Shown here piece after piece: positions 1-8,140 of a stretch of 47,918 nucleotides of DNA. The stretch spans positions 1 to 47,918 of the forward strand of contig DASUHD010000172.1 in NCBI GenBank assembly GCA_036273675.1. Direction: 5' to 3'. Both the position numbers and the translations under genes were made by a program. The stretch's first letter is position 1, and the number at the start of each line of letters is the position of its first letter. The stretch comes from DAHUXT01 sp036273675. Lineage in GTDB: Bacteria; Chloroflexota; Ktedonobacteria; Ktedonobacterales; JADMIN01. The notes beneath the pieces are model-generated. The model was not told the origin of the DNA, did not search any database, and saw only the letters and a program-made list of their open reading frames with translations.

Positions 1-1159
1 AGAGCGAGCCGATGCCGAAGGCCAGCGTGAAGTACCACCCCATCGCCACGTCGCGCTGGTCCGGCGCGGAGTTGTCCACCAGATACGTCTGGAGCAGCGG
101 ACTCTCGCAGTAGACGACCAGCCCTAGGCCCGTGATCGCGACCACCATGATAATCAGCGGCGCGCCCCCGCCGAAAACTATCGGGACCAGTAGCGTGAAG
201 ACCGTCGCCAGCCCGTAGCTGACCAGCAGCAACGGACGCCGCCCCGCGCGGTCCGAGATGCGCCCGGCCAGCAGCGGCCCCACAATGCTGCCAGCCAGCA
301 GCAGCGTGTAGAGGACCGTCACGGTGGTCTGCGGCAGCTTGATCGGCCCCAGCAGGTAGAGCGGCAGATACTTGGTCAGGATGCCCAGTCCGCGTCCGCC
401 CGCGGCAACCAGCGAGGCGATGATAACCAGCACGACGCCACGATGACGGAGCGGCGCGAGAAGGTTGGCGATACGCTCGCCGAAGGGGCGGGCGCTCGAT
501 GTGATAGCGGGCTTCGCTTCGGGATTCATGGTGTGCCGGGCGGGTTCGCGCGTCAGCAGCAGCACGGCGGACCCGGCGGCCAGCCCAGGCAGGGCGAAGA
601 TCATCAGCGTGGGCTGCCAGCCGAACGCTTTGATGAGCGCCGCGCCGATGAATGGCACCAGCAGCGTGCCGACGTTGCCGCCCGCCACATGCCCGGCTAT
701 GGCGAAGCCACGCCTGCGCGCGCCGTAGCTCTCGGCGAGGATCGAGTTGCCCGCCGGATGTTGTGGGGCGCCGCCGATGCCGCGTAGCGACGACCAGCCC
801 AGCCAGGGCAGGAAAGTGACAGCCGTAGCGGTCATGAACGTCGCCACCGCGACGACGAGGTTGCCCACACCAATCAACACCTTGCGTGGGACGCTGCGGC
901 TGAGATAGCCAAAGACCAGCTGGAGCAGTCCGCCCGCCAGCCCCGAGACTGTGCCGATGAGGCCGATCTGCGTATAGCTGAAGCCGTACTGGTCGTGCAG
1001 AATCGGGAAGATGAGCGGCATCAGGATGCTGACACCGTGGAGGACGGCATGGGCCGCGCTGATGGTGATCAGATTGGCGCGGGCGTCGGATGGCGGCAGG
1101 GCTGCTAGCTCATCGGGCGGAAGGGTTGTCTGCCGGGTGTTGGTATCGAGGGATGACAC
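1..1159 (-). CDS. MFS transporter, 3' end outside the window
   Basis: This is a major facilitator superfamily permease read on the minus strand, with its C-terminus beyond base 1. I translated it by eye from a GTG at 1159, preceded by GGAGG 11 bases upstream; an in-frame TTG at 1168 is the alternative. The start reads VSSLDTNTRQTTLPPDELAA. Successive hydrophobic helices follow, with MFS-like loop motifs such as GYLSRSVPRK between helices 2 and 3 and a central cytoplasmic loop rich in R/P. A second half repeats the pattern, with GRISDRAGRRPLL. About 386 residues are visible of a usual 400-430. The N-terminal half (LPLIFPILHDQYG-type, ending GLAGGLLQLVFGYLSR) resembles the fosmidomycin-resistance/FSR-like branch, but the substrate is unknown. 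It lies 75 bases downstream of the GNAT gene and may be cotranscribed with it. Confidence 0.85.
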   Translation of the reverse strand, partial: MSSLDTNTRQTTLPPDELAALPPSDARANLITISAAHAVLHGVSILMPLIFPILHDQYGFSYTQIGLIGTVSGLAGGLLQLVFGYLSRSVPRKVLIGVGNLVVAVATFMTATAVTFLPWLGWSSLRGIGGAPQHPAGNSILAESYGARRRGFAIAGHVAGGNVGTLLVPFIGAALIKAFGWQPTLMIFALPGLAAGSAVLLLTREPARHTMNPEAKPAITSSARPFGERIANLLAPLRHRGVVLVIIASLVAAGGRGLGILTKYLPLYLLGPIKLPQTTVTVLYTLLLAGSIVGPLLAGRISDRAGRRPLLLVSYGLATVFTLLVPIVFGGGAPLIIMVVAITGLGLVVYCESPLLQTYLVDNSAPDQRDVAMGWYFTLAFGIGSL

Positions 1160-1234
1160 GATGCGCAAATCCTCCAGGTGTTCTGGAAACAGCGTAGCAT
1201 ACTCAGGCAAGCTGGTATGTGTGGCAGCGGCGTG

Positions 1235-1714
1235 TCATGACTCCGTCGGTGGGGATGGCGGCGCGGGCGGCCAGGTGAAGATCGAGGGGCGGGCCGCCTT
1301 CTGGAAGGTATAGGCCGAGCGCATCATTCCCACCTTGTCTTCGTAGAAACGATGGGCGTCGGCGCGTTGCAGGCCCGAGGCCAGCGCGACGGTGTCGCAG
1401 CCGAAGTCGCGCGCCATCGCGTCCACCTGGTCCATTAGCGCCTTGCCGTAGCCGTGCGAGCGCTCGCTGGCCGTCGTCACCAGCTCGTACACCCAGATGT
1501 GGTGGCCGTAGTAGAGGTTTGTCTGCTCGCCGATGCCCGCCAGCGCCCGGATCGTCCCGGCGTCGTCGCGCGCCGCTAGCAGCCGGTAGCCCTGTGGCGT
1601 GATGACGCGCATCAGGTCGAGGAACGTCGCCTCGTCGAGGTGCGTGCGCAGCTCGCGCATCACCGGGAACGCCTCGCGCCACTCCGTCTCGGTCGTCAGC
1701 TCATCGATCCGCAT
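1235..1714 (-). CDS. GNAT family N-acetyltransferase
   Basis: A 159-residue single-domain GNAT acetyltransferase that would transfer an acetyl group from acetyl-CoA to an amine. The acetyl-CoA pyrophosphate-binding motif A is visible as ERSHGYGKALMD (R/Q-x-x-G-x-G/A type). It is followed by the helix and the motif B-like ASGLQRADAHRFYEDKVGM segment that closes the fold. The start ATG at 1714 has GGAGGG three to four bases upstream. The tail FTWPPAPPSPPTES is proline-rich and probably disordered. The MFS exporter follows 75 bases downstream. An acetyltransferase/exporter pair is a common resistance or detoxification arrangement, but nothing here identifies the substrate. Confidence 0.85.
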   Translation of the reverse strand: MRIDELTTETEWREAFPVMRELRTHLDEATFLDLMRVITPQGYRLLAARDDAGTIRALAGIGEQTNLYYGHHIWVYELVTTASERSHGYGKALMDQVDAMARDFGCDTVALASGLQRADAHRFYEDKVGMMRSAYTFQKAARPSIFTWPPAPPSPPTES

Positions 1715-1756
1715 AATCCCTCCACGCCCGCTCGGGCCATACTCTGGATTCCGGTT

Positions 1757-1780
1757 CCCCCTCTCCTATGGGAGAAGGGG
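1757..1780. repeat. GC-rich intergenic palindrome, family A (CCCCTCTCC/GGAGAGGGG)
   Basis: CCCCCTCTCC and GGAGAAGGGG form a 9-of-10 bp stem around a four-base loop. GTTAAGGGTTGAGGT follows. Related copies lie at 24730-24769, 25022-25047 and 33974-34013. The element sits between the GNAT gene and the PNPOx-like gene. It could act as a weak terminator for the latter, but the family resemblance suggests a dispersed palindromic repeat. Confidence 0.6.
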
Positions 1781-1793
1781 TTAAGGGTTGAGG

Positions 1794-2474
1794 TCACCCC
1801 TCCACCCCTGGCAGCATCACCACGAACGAGCTACCGGGCGCGTCATCCAGCGCGTCGCGCGAGCCTCGCGCCGGTCCGGTCCGCACCTTCGCGCTCAGCT
1901 CCTCGACCGCGACTGCCATCACATCCAGCGCACGCAGCTCGCCAATGCGCGCCGGATCGTAGTCATGCCCCACCGCGCGCCCGGGAAAATAACGGAGCGT
2001 CATCGCCTCCATCAATTCGCGTTTGCGCTGCGTCTCGGTGATTGCCTCGGCTGTCCCATAGACGACAACACAGCGATAGTTCGCCGAATGATTCTTGGCG
2101 TCGCGCGAGGCCACCAGCCCATCCAGCAGCATCACCTCGATAGCCACCGGCGTACCCGTCCGCAGCGTCTTCTGGAGACGGCTGGCGGGCGCGCCATGAA
2201 GGTAGACCACGCCGTCCTCATAATGGTACGTCATTGGCGCGATATACGGCTGCCCGTCCACCGCGAAGGCGACATGCGCCACGCGGCCCGCGCGCAGAAT
2301 CTCCTCCGCGACCTCCGGCGTCGAGCGCTCGGGATGCCGCCGGATGCGCGAGCGCGGGCTGACACTTGCGCGCGCCGCTAACGTTGTCGGCGATGCTAAA
2401 TCCGCCGCGTCTGATGCGTCATGTGTATGGATATGCCGCCGGGTTGGCCTAGTCGGCCTAGTCGTCTGAGTCAT
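1794..2474 (-). CDS. Pyridoxamine 5'-phosphate oxidase-like flavoprotein
   Basis: A 226-residue protein of the split-barrel flavin-binding superfamily (PNPOx_2/PF12900 type). After a roughly 45-residue polar, low-complexity N-terminus, the fold starts at RHPERSTPEVAEEILRAGR. It continues with GQPYIAPMTYHYEDG, LYLHGA-like strands, the VAIEV strand and SANYRCVVVYGTAEAI, the signature I use for this family. Members bind FMN, F420 or heme and few have known substrates. The ATG at 2474 has GGTGGA upstream. A start nearer the domain is possible, because the first 45 residues (TTRPTRPTRRHIHTHD) look unconserved. The gene is divergent from a MocR/PdxR-type regulator that binds PLP. This suggests the regulator controls this gene and that its role touches vitamin B6. 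Confidence 0.85.
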   Translation of the reverse strand: MTQTTRPTRPTRRHIHTHDASDAADLASPTTLAARASVSPRSRIRRHPERSTPEVAEEILRAGRVAHVAFAVDGQPYIAPMTYHYEDGVVYLHGAPASRLQKTLRTGTPVAIEVMLLDGLVASRDAKNHSANYRCVVVYGTAEAITETQRKRELMEAMTLRYFPGRAVGHDYDPARIGELRALDVMAVAVEELSAKVRTGPARGSRDALDDAPGSSFVVMLPGVEG

Positions 2475-2591
2475 CGCGATTCCACCAACTTCTCACTCAT
2501 CACACACCATCCAGTCACAGAAACTGCGTCCACGTGGTATGGTACAGAGAGAAATGGCCTGACGGAAGAGCCATATTTTGCGAGGACTATT
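2475..2591. promoter_or_regulatory. Divergent intergenic region of the PNPOx-like gene and the MocR regulator
   Basis: These 117 bases separate the two divergent starts and must hold both promoters. An interrupted inverted repeat AATGGC...GCCATA (2553-2575) is the only operator-like symmetry I see. GAGG at 2582-2585, six bases before ATG 2592, is the ribosome binding site of the regulator. MocR-family proteins normally bind paired sites in exactly such divergent regions; that is family knowledge, not seen here. Confidence 0.4.
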
Positions 2592-4229
2592 ATGCCAATG
2601 CAGAAGCGACGCGGCACCGACCTGCTGATGCATCTCGACCGGTCGGTCTCAGGCGACGGGTTGACGCGCCAAATCTACACCCAACTGCGCGCCGCGATCC
2701 TCGACGGGCGGCTGCGCGCGGGCGACCGGCTGCCACCCAGCCGCGATCTGGCGCGCGATCTCGGTGTGGCCCGGCTGACGGTGGCGACCGCCTACGAATG
2801 GCTGGGCGCTGAGGGCTATGTCTATGGCCGGGTGGGCGCTGGCACATTTGTCGCGGCGGTCTTCGCCGAGCCAGCGCTGCCCCTGCCCGCCGCCACAGAC
2901 ACATTGCGTCCCCATCACGTCTCGCCGACCCGATCCGACGCCGCGCCAGTGAGGCAGGAGCCGCCGGTGCCGCTCTCGACGTGGGCGCGCCGCATCGCCA
3001 CCATTCCGCTCGCGGGCATCAGTCCCGCCGAAAGCGCCGCCTGTATGTGGGATATGCGCCCGAGCGTTGGCGCGGCGGATGCCTTCCCCTGGGCGCGCTG
3101 GCGCCGGACCGTTGGCTGGCCCGATCCACTGGCCGGAGATGCGCCACCGCCAAGTCTCGCCATGTCCGCCGCCACAGCATCGAGCTACTGGGACGCGCTG
3201 CTTGGCCCACTGGAGACGCGCCAGGCCATCGCCGCGTGGCTGCGCCGCTCGCGGGCAGTGCGCTGCGTGCCAGAGCAGATTCTGGTGGCGGGCAGCGTGC
3301 AGCAGATGCTGGCCCTGCTGGCGCGGCTGCTGATCGAGCCAGGGCAACAGTTGCTCGTCGAGGACCCCAGCTATGTCGGCTTCCACGCGGCGTTTCTGGC
3401 GGAGGGCGCAGTGCTGGCGGGCATGCCGGTGGACGAGCACGGCCTGCGCGTGGAGGCGCTGCCCGCGCGCGACCGTGGCGACGACGGAACGGATGGAATG
3501 GACGGCACAACACCACGGCTGGCGATTGTCACGCCGTCGCACCAGTATCCCACCGGGGTCACGCTCACGCTGGAGCGGCGGGTGGCGCTGCTGGAATGGG
3601 CGCGACGCGCGGGCGTGGTGCTGGTCGAGGACGACTACGACGGCGACCTGCGGCTCGAAGGGCAGCCGCTCGAAGCGTTGCGCGGGCTGGACGACCACGA
3701 CGAGGTGATCTATCTCGGCACCTTCGCCAAGGCGCTCTATCCCGCCGTGCGCCTGGGATTCGCCGTCCTGCCGCACTGGCTGATCGAGCCAGTGGCACGC
3801 GCCCGCGCCGCCAGCGACCGGCATCCCGCCTGGCGCGACGCGATGGCTGTCGCCCGCTTCATCGAGGCGGGCGAGCTAGAGCGGCACCTTGCCCGCATGC
3901 GCCGGCTCTATCGCGGGCGTCGCGACGCCCTGACCGCCGCGCTGCGCGAGCATCTGGACGACCTCATCACCATCGGCCCAGCCGATGCGGGTATCCACCT
4001 GCTGGCGCGGCTACCCGACGGCGTGGACGACGTCGCGCTGGTGGACGCGGCCCAGCGGCACAGCATCGCCTGCATGCCCCTCAGCCCGCACTACCAGGGA
4101 AGCGCACGGCCCGGTCTGCTGCTGGGATTCGGCGGCATGTCCGAGGCGCGATTGGCCGAGGGTGTGCGTCGACTTGCGCCGCTGGTGCGCGAGGCGGTCG
4201 CCACGGCTGAAGGCGCCCACGCGCTATAA
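2592..4229 (+). CDS. MocR/PdxR-type transcriptional regulator (GntR HTH + fold-type I aminotransferase domain)
   Basis: About 545 residues from ATG 2592. The reading frame is open 57 codons further upstream, but that stretch has no sensible protein sequence and the GAGG site supports 2592. Residues 10-85 form a GntR winged helix (LTRQIYTQLRAAILDGRL, then SRDLARDLGVARLTVATAYE). A linker follows, then a class-I aminotransferase domain with DMRPS, SHQYPTGVTLTL, VEDDYDGDLRLEG and the PLP lysine in GTFAKALYPAVRLGF. Family members use bound PLP as an effector to activate or repress B6, GABA or amino-sugar genes. The adjacent divergent PNPOx-like gene is the likely target. The linker is longer and more proline/alanine-rich than usual. 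Confidence 0.93.
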   Translation: MPMQKRRGTDLLMHLDRSVSGDGLTRQIYTQLRAAILDGRLRAGDRLPPSRDLARDLGVARLTVATAYEWLGAEGYVYGRVGAGTFVAAVFAEPALPLPAATDTLRPHHVSPTRSDAAPVRQEPPVPLSTWARRIATIPLAGISPAESAACMWDMRPSVGAADAFPWARWRRTVGWPDPLAGDAPPPSLAMSAATASSYWDALLGPLETRQAIAAWLRRSRAVRCVPEQILVAGSVQQMLALLARLLIEPGQQLLVEDPSYVGFHAAFLAEGAVLAGMPVDEHGLRVEALPARDRGDDGTDGMDGTTPRLAIVTPSHQYPTGVTLTLERRVALLEWARRAGVVLVEDDYDGDLRLEGQPLEALRGLDDHDEVIYLGTFAKALYPAVRLGFAVLPHWLIEPVARARAASDRHPAWRDAMAVARFIEAGELERHLARMRRLYRGRRDALTAALREHLDDLITIGPADAGIHLLARLPDGVDDVALVDAAQRHSIACMPLSPHYQGSARPGLLLGFGGMSEARLAEGVRRLAPLVREAVATAEGAHAL

Positions 4230-4283
4230 TGCAACAATGCAAAAGCGCACAGCGCGCGGGCGCATACGGGAGAGAGATGCTGC

Positions 4284-5330
4284 ATGGATGTCCGACCGGA
4301 GCGGAACGAGCAGGAACAGCCGGAGTCCGCGAATTATCCGTGGAACAGTGGGTGGGGGACGATTCCGCCACCCCCGCCGGAGCATGCCTCGCCCGACGCG
4401 TCATCGACGCCCGCGCAATCGCAGCAGACCATGCAATCGGGCGACCTACCAGCCCGTCACCTGGCCTCATACGTCCCCTACATCGCCGAGCAGCGCGCCG
4501 CAGAGCAACAGGCGCGAGAGGCGACCGATCTGGCACAGACGCAGGCGCCAGCGGGGTCGCGGGCAACGGTCGGGCGGAAGGATGCGGCGGGATGCGCGTC
4601 GGGCGCGGCCATCCTGGCGGTACTCTCCAAGCTGGCGGTGGCGGGCAAGGTGCTGCTGCCCTTCCTGAGCGCCGTCGCCAGCCTCGTCACCTACGCATGG
4701 CTCTTCGGCTGGCAGTTCGGCCTGGGGATTCTCGTCCTGCTCTTCGCGCACGAGATGGGCCACTACGTCATCATCCGCGCCAAGGGGCTTCCGGCAAGCT
4801 GGCCGGTCTTCATCCCGCTGCTGGGCGCGTATGTCGCGATGCGGCGCATGCCGGTCAACGCGCGCGACGAGGCGGAGATCGCCATCGCGGGGCCGTTCGC
4901 CGGGGCGATGGCCAGCGCGCTCTGTTTCTGGCTCTACCACGTGACGGGCCTGACGGTGCTGCTGCCGCTGGCCTATTTCAGCTTCCTCATCAACCTGCTG
5001 AACCTGATACCCGTCTCGCCGCTGGATGGCGGGCGCATCGTCGGGGCCATCTCGCGCTGGATCTGGCCGATTGGCCTGGTCGCGCTGGCCATCGCCTTCC
5101 TCTACACGCAGAGTATCCTACTGATTATTCTGCTCTGGCTGGGTTTTCTGGAGACGATTAGCCGCTTCCGCATGGCGGCGGTTGCTGGCTCCTATTACCG
5201 GATTCCGCTGCTCTCGCGCGCCTACATCACCATCTTCTACTTCGGGCTGGCCGCTGCCCTGGCCATCGGCATGTTCGCCACTGGGAGCATCCTAGCCGCC
5301 CAGGTGGGCCAGCCACACTTCGGCGGCTAG
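4284..5330 (+). CDS. M50/site-2-protease-family membrane metalloprotease
   Basis: A 348-residue integral membrane zinc protease. The N-terminal ~110 residues are hydrophilic and P/Q/E-rich. The membrane core contains HEMGH (HExxH zinc motif) in the second helix and NLIPVSPLDGGRI, the third zinc ligand motif (N-x-x-P-x-x-P-L-D-G-G) of S2P proteases. It also has GPFAGAMAS, typical of the short soluble branch found in cyanobacteria and Chloroflexota. There is no PDZ domain. GGGAGAGAG seven bases before the ATG at 4284 supports the start. S2P enzymes cleave transmembrane segments in regulated proteolysis; the substrate is not indicated. Its TAG overlaps the stop of the convergent gene. Confidence 0.9.
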   Translation: MDVRPERNEQEQPESANYPWNSGWGTIPPPPPEHASPDASSTPAQSQQTMQSGDLPARHLASYVPYIAEQRAAEQQAREATDLAQTQAPAGSRATVGRKDAAGCASGAAILAVLSKLAVAGKVLLPFLSAVASLVTYAWLFGWQFGLGILVLLFAHEMGHYVIIRAKGLPASWPVFIPLLGAYVAMRRMPVNARDEAEIAIAGPFAGAMASALCFWLYHVTGLTVLLPLAYFSFLINLLNLIPVSPLDGGRIVGAISRWIWPIGLVALAIAFLYTQSILLIILLWLGFLETISRFRMAAVAGSYYRIPLLSRAYITIFYFGLAAALAIGMFATGSILAAQVGQPHFGG

Positions 5331-5926
5331 CTGGTAAACGTGTTCGTCGTCAGATCGAAGCCGAACGACGCTGTCTTGTCCGATTTCAGGCGGAGCACAC
5401 TGCCGGTGATCCCGGTAATATCAATCCCGGTTGAGTGATCCGTCGCATCAAAGACACCGACAAGTCGGAATCCAGCGGCATTCGAAAACGTGTAGACTCG
5501 CACGGCCCCGATACCAGTCGGGGAATTCGCAATATCTGACCCCACATAAACAAACTCCCATATGCCCTTGACTTGGCCACGATACATGTCATTCGTGTTG
5601 AAAGTCGGGATCTTGGCCTGCCCAAAGTTGTAATAGATGCCCGATGTGAAAGTTGGGGTCGGAACCGCCACGGGTGGCGAATATGGCGGCTTAACAGGAT
5701 GCGGATTCTTGGCACGTGCAGCCGCGGTTGTCGCATCGTCGCGCGCCAGCAAAGTCGCCTTCGCTGGCGGCAGTTGGGTTCCTGCCGCTCCCAGCCGCGA
5801 TGCCTGACTGATACCAACGAACGTGATGGCTATGAGGAGGATCACCGCAGCCGCGATGAGCGCTACGAGGCGTTGACCAGTAGGACGTATCCAAGAATCT
5901 GTCCGTGTTTTGTTCTCCTGTGGCAT
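5327..5926 (-). CDS. Membrane-anchored protein of unknown function
   Basis: About 199 residues from ATG 5926, which has AAAGGAG seven bases upstream. An in-frame ATG at 5956 overlaps the previous gene's stop and lacks a ribosome binding site. Residues ~20-40 (LVALIAAAVILLIAITFVGI) form one transmembrane segment or signal anchor. A P/A/K-rich linker follows. The exported domain is rich in beta-prone stretches (FTSGIYYNFGQ, GIWEFVYVGSD, AVRVYTFSNAAGF). I do not recognise the domain. Base composition is clearly more AT-rich than the neighbours, as in the gene upstream, so the two may have arrived together. It is only 29 bases downstream of that frameshifted gene. Confidence 0.7.
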   Translation of the reverse strand: MPQENKTRTDSWIRPTGQRLVALIAAAVILLIAITFVGISQASRLGAAGTQLPPAKATLLARDDATTAAARAKNPHPVKPPYSPPVAVPTPTFTSGIYYNFGQAKIPTFNTNDMYRGQVKGIWEFVYVGSDIANSPTGIGAVRVYTFSNAAGFRLVGVFDATDHSTGIDITGITGSVLRLKSDKTASFGFDLTTNTFTS

Positions 5927-5955
5927 CTCATTGCTCCTTTGGGGATGACCCAACA

Positions 5956-6821
5956 TTAAGCATTAGGACACTGACCAGACACTTCACAATGAATCTCCAG
6001 GGAAGAGGACATGTTGGCATTGACCCCCGCAGCAGTGAGCGCAGTTGAAAAATCACTCCACGCCTGGCTCGCGGTTAACTCCGATGGATGGAAGTCATTC
6101 TCATCCCAAGGCCCCTGAAACTGCATGGTTGCGCCCTTGACATTCTTGGCGTAGAGGCTGATATTGGCCCATTGCCCAGAGTTGTCTGGACTGGTCGTGT
6201 AAATCTCTGGGGCAGCCAGAGACGGTGGGGCACCCCAACTGTACCAGTAGTAGTCGTATTGGTAATAGCCATAGCTGCATGCCTTGCCTTTACCGGTAGT
6301 GTATGAGGTCGGACAGCCAGTGGCATCACCGTAGTTCACATAAGGGGCAGGATCAATCGAAGAATAGCCACTAATCCAGGCATTGCCTTGATCACTGGTA
6401 ACCTGTCCCGTGGTAAAATGCCAGGCTTCGAGATCGTTTGCGGCCCAGACATGAACCTGGCTAATGTAACTCGCATCATCCGATTTAACGACCTGAATAA
6501 TGTGGGCCCAATCTGTTCCCAGTGTTGTATAGGTAGAGTCAGAGTAAGACGGATCAGAGTCATTCGTTCCGACACCGAGTGTCAATATCGAGGTTGTATC
6601 TGTCCCGGTACATGAATAGTAGCCTGCCGAGAAGTTGAAGGCGATATTCTCGACCTGCTATTGGTCAGCGATTGCCCTTGGGTTGTTATGACTCCTGATC
6701 CTGCGGAGTTCTGTTTTCCAAAGTCTAGAACTACCAAGCTATTTACGGGCGGAGAGAAACCCGCATCGAATTGTCCCTGATTGCAGCCAAGGTTATATGC
6801 CGTAGTTGTAGAATTCGACAT
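5956..6821 (-). pseudogene. Frameshifted gene of a secreted-type protein family (unknown function)
   Basis: Two overlapping frames encode one continuous protein. The upstream frame (from ATG 6821) reads ...SLVVLDFGKQ...TTQGQSLTNS. The downstream frame picks up with QVENIAFNFSAGYYSCTGTD and runs to ...HCEVSGQCPNA. The switch is at about 6655, where AGCAG would need one more C (AGCCAG) to restore the frame. Joined, it is about 290 residues. Features such as VVLDFG, GYYS-TGTD, TLGVGTNDS, a W-rich centre and PEIYTT/QWANISLY resemble secreted hypothetical proteins common in Actinobacteria and Chloroflexota, from memory. There is no signal peptide: a TGA lies 19 codons upstream of ATG 6821, so the 5' end may also be lost. 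It could alternatively be a sequencing error. Confidence 0.65.
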
Positions 6822-6984
6822 AATGAAAAAATCCAGTCGGATAGCAGTGTGGCGATGCTTTGTCGAGACTCAACGTCATAATTCTAGATGGAGACCATCA
6901 ATCCACTCCGAAAATATTGCAGGCGTTCGACTAAGAAGTTCCTCAAACCAGAGCATTGACAGTGAACCTGCTATTCTTTGGTGG

Positions 6985-7854
6985 CTAGCCTGCGCTCGCG
7001 ATCTTTCCGGCGCGCATCGTTGCCAGGAAGCGCCGCCGCTGCCGCAGATAGAGATAGAAGTCGGCCCAGCTGAGGAAGCCCGCCGTGGCGAATCCGTGGG
7101 CAATCGTCGCGGCGAGGATCGAGCGCCTGCCGGGTCTGCCGAGCGGCCACTGGTAGAGCGCGCCGAAGATCGCCCCCGCGAAGGTGACGCCCGCAATCGA
7201 GCGCCAGCTCCACTTGCCCAGGCGATGATACGCGCCAAAGACGGCTGTCGCCGCCGCCCAGCCCAGCAGGCCAGCCAGCTTGCCAATGCGTGGGACGCGC
7301 GCCAGCCCACACACCGCCAGATCCTGGACAGTGCCGCGCCAGAAGAGTTCTTCGCCCGGCGCGTTGATCGCGAAGTAGAAGAGCGTCTGCGTCAGCTGAT
7401 CGGCGTCGGTGGGCAGGCGATAGCCTGGTGCGACCCAGCCACGAAACGCGGCGGCCAGCCCCGCCAGTGGCACGCCGACAGTGATGCCCAGCAGCGCCTC
7501 GCGCCGCCAGCCCTCCGCGGTGATGCCGATGCCCTCTGGCCCGCGACCCGAGAGCCAGGCATAGAGGCCCGCGCCCGCGAAGAATGGCAGCACCCGTCCG
7601 GCGGTATCCTTCCAGGCCCAGTTCCAAGTGTCGCGCACGGTATTGCGGGGAATACTCGCGTCAAAGCGCGCCAGCCATTCCACCTCGTGCGCCGCTATGT
7701 CTGGAACGGCGGGCGGCGGCGCGGAGGCTACGCTGTCATCGTCATGCTCAAGCGCTGTTTTGGGCGTGTCGGTGGGCGTGGTATCCAGTATGTCATCCGA
7801 GGTGTTGTCCGAAGTGTCGTCCGGGGAGGGATCGGCGGTTGCGTCTGTCGTCAT
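6985..7854 (-). CDS. CPBP family intramembrane glutamic protease
   Basis: About 289 residues from ATG 7854 (MTTDATADP). The frame is open to 8142, but that extension is cysteine/arginine-rich noise running under the divergent promoter. An acidic, T/D/P-rich N-terminus of ~75 residues precedes about seven membrane helices. CPBP/Abi signatures are visible in order: APGEELFWRGTVQ (EExxxR), FGAYHRLGKW (the FxxxH-type second motif) and TIAHGFATAGF (third motif histidine). These enzymes include Rce1-like prenyl-protein proteases and bacteriocin-immunity proteins. The target is unknown. The ribosome binding site is weak. It is divergent from the pseudokinase receptor gene. Confidence 0.88.
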   Translation of the reverse strand: MTTDATADPSPDDTSDNTSDDILDTTPTDTPKTALEHDDDSVASAPPPAVPDIAAHEVEWLARFDASIPRNTVRDTWNWAWKDTAGRVLPFFAGAGLYAWLSGRGPEGIGITAEGWRREALLGITVGVPLAGLAAAFRGWVAPGYRLPTDADQLTQTLFYFAINAPGEELFWRGTVQDLAVCGLARVPRIGKLAGLLGWAAATAVFGAYHRLGKWSWRSIAGVTFAGAIFGALYQWPLGRPGRRSILAATIAHGFATAGFLSWADFYLYLRQRRRFLATMRAGKIASAG

Positions 7855-8140
7855 ATGTTTAACGTGTCCATTCAGGGTAGCCAAACGCGGGCATGCGCCA
7901 GCCGTGTTCTCAGATAGTCTCTGCTGATTGTACGCGATGGCGCCAGCGCGGGATGCCAATACACGTCTTTTGGTATGTTTGTGTGCTACTTTGCGGACAA
8001 CGCTTGCGCGACGCGATACAATAGCACCACACGACTCCAGCCTACCTCGCCTGGCATCGAGGCAAATCGGCGAATCGTGAGCGAACAGAGCGCACCACCA
8101 GGCACAGCGTGGCGGATGTTCGCGGGGGGTAGAGAAACTC
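7855..8140. promoter_or_regulatory. Divergent intergenic region with a candidate promoter for the receptor gene
   Basis: 286 bases between divergent genes. On the plus strand CGGACA (7994-7999), a 17-base spacer and TACAAT (8017-8022) form a plausible sigma-70-type promoter for the gene at 8141. This would leave a leader of roughly 110 bases. A purine-rich stretch GGGGGGTAGAGAAACTC precedes the start codon. No clear palindrome was seen. Confidence 0.35.

Noticed and set aside
2421..2591. Upstream extension of the MocR gene
   Set aside because: The in-frame codons run through the divergent promoter region, encode no domain, and ATG 2592 has its own GAGG site.
2649..3824. Long antisense frame across the MocR gene
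   Set aside because: High GC favours long antisense frames; composition (Q/R/H-rich) and lack of motifs mark it as a shadow.
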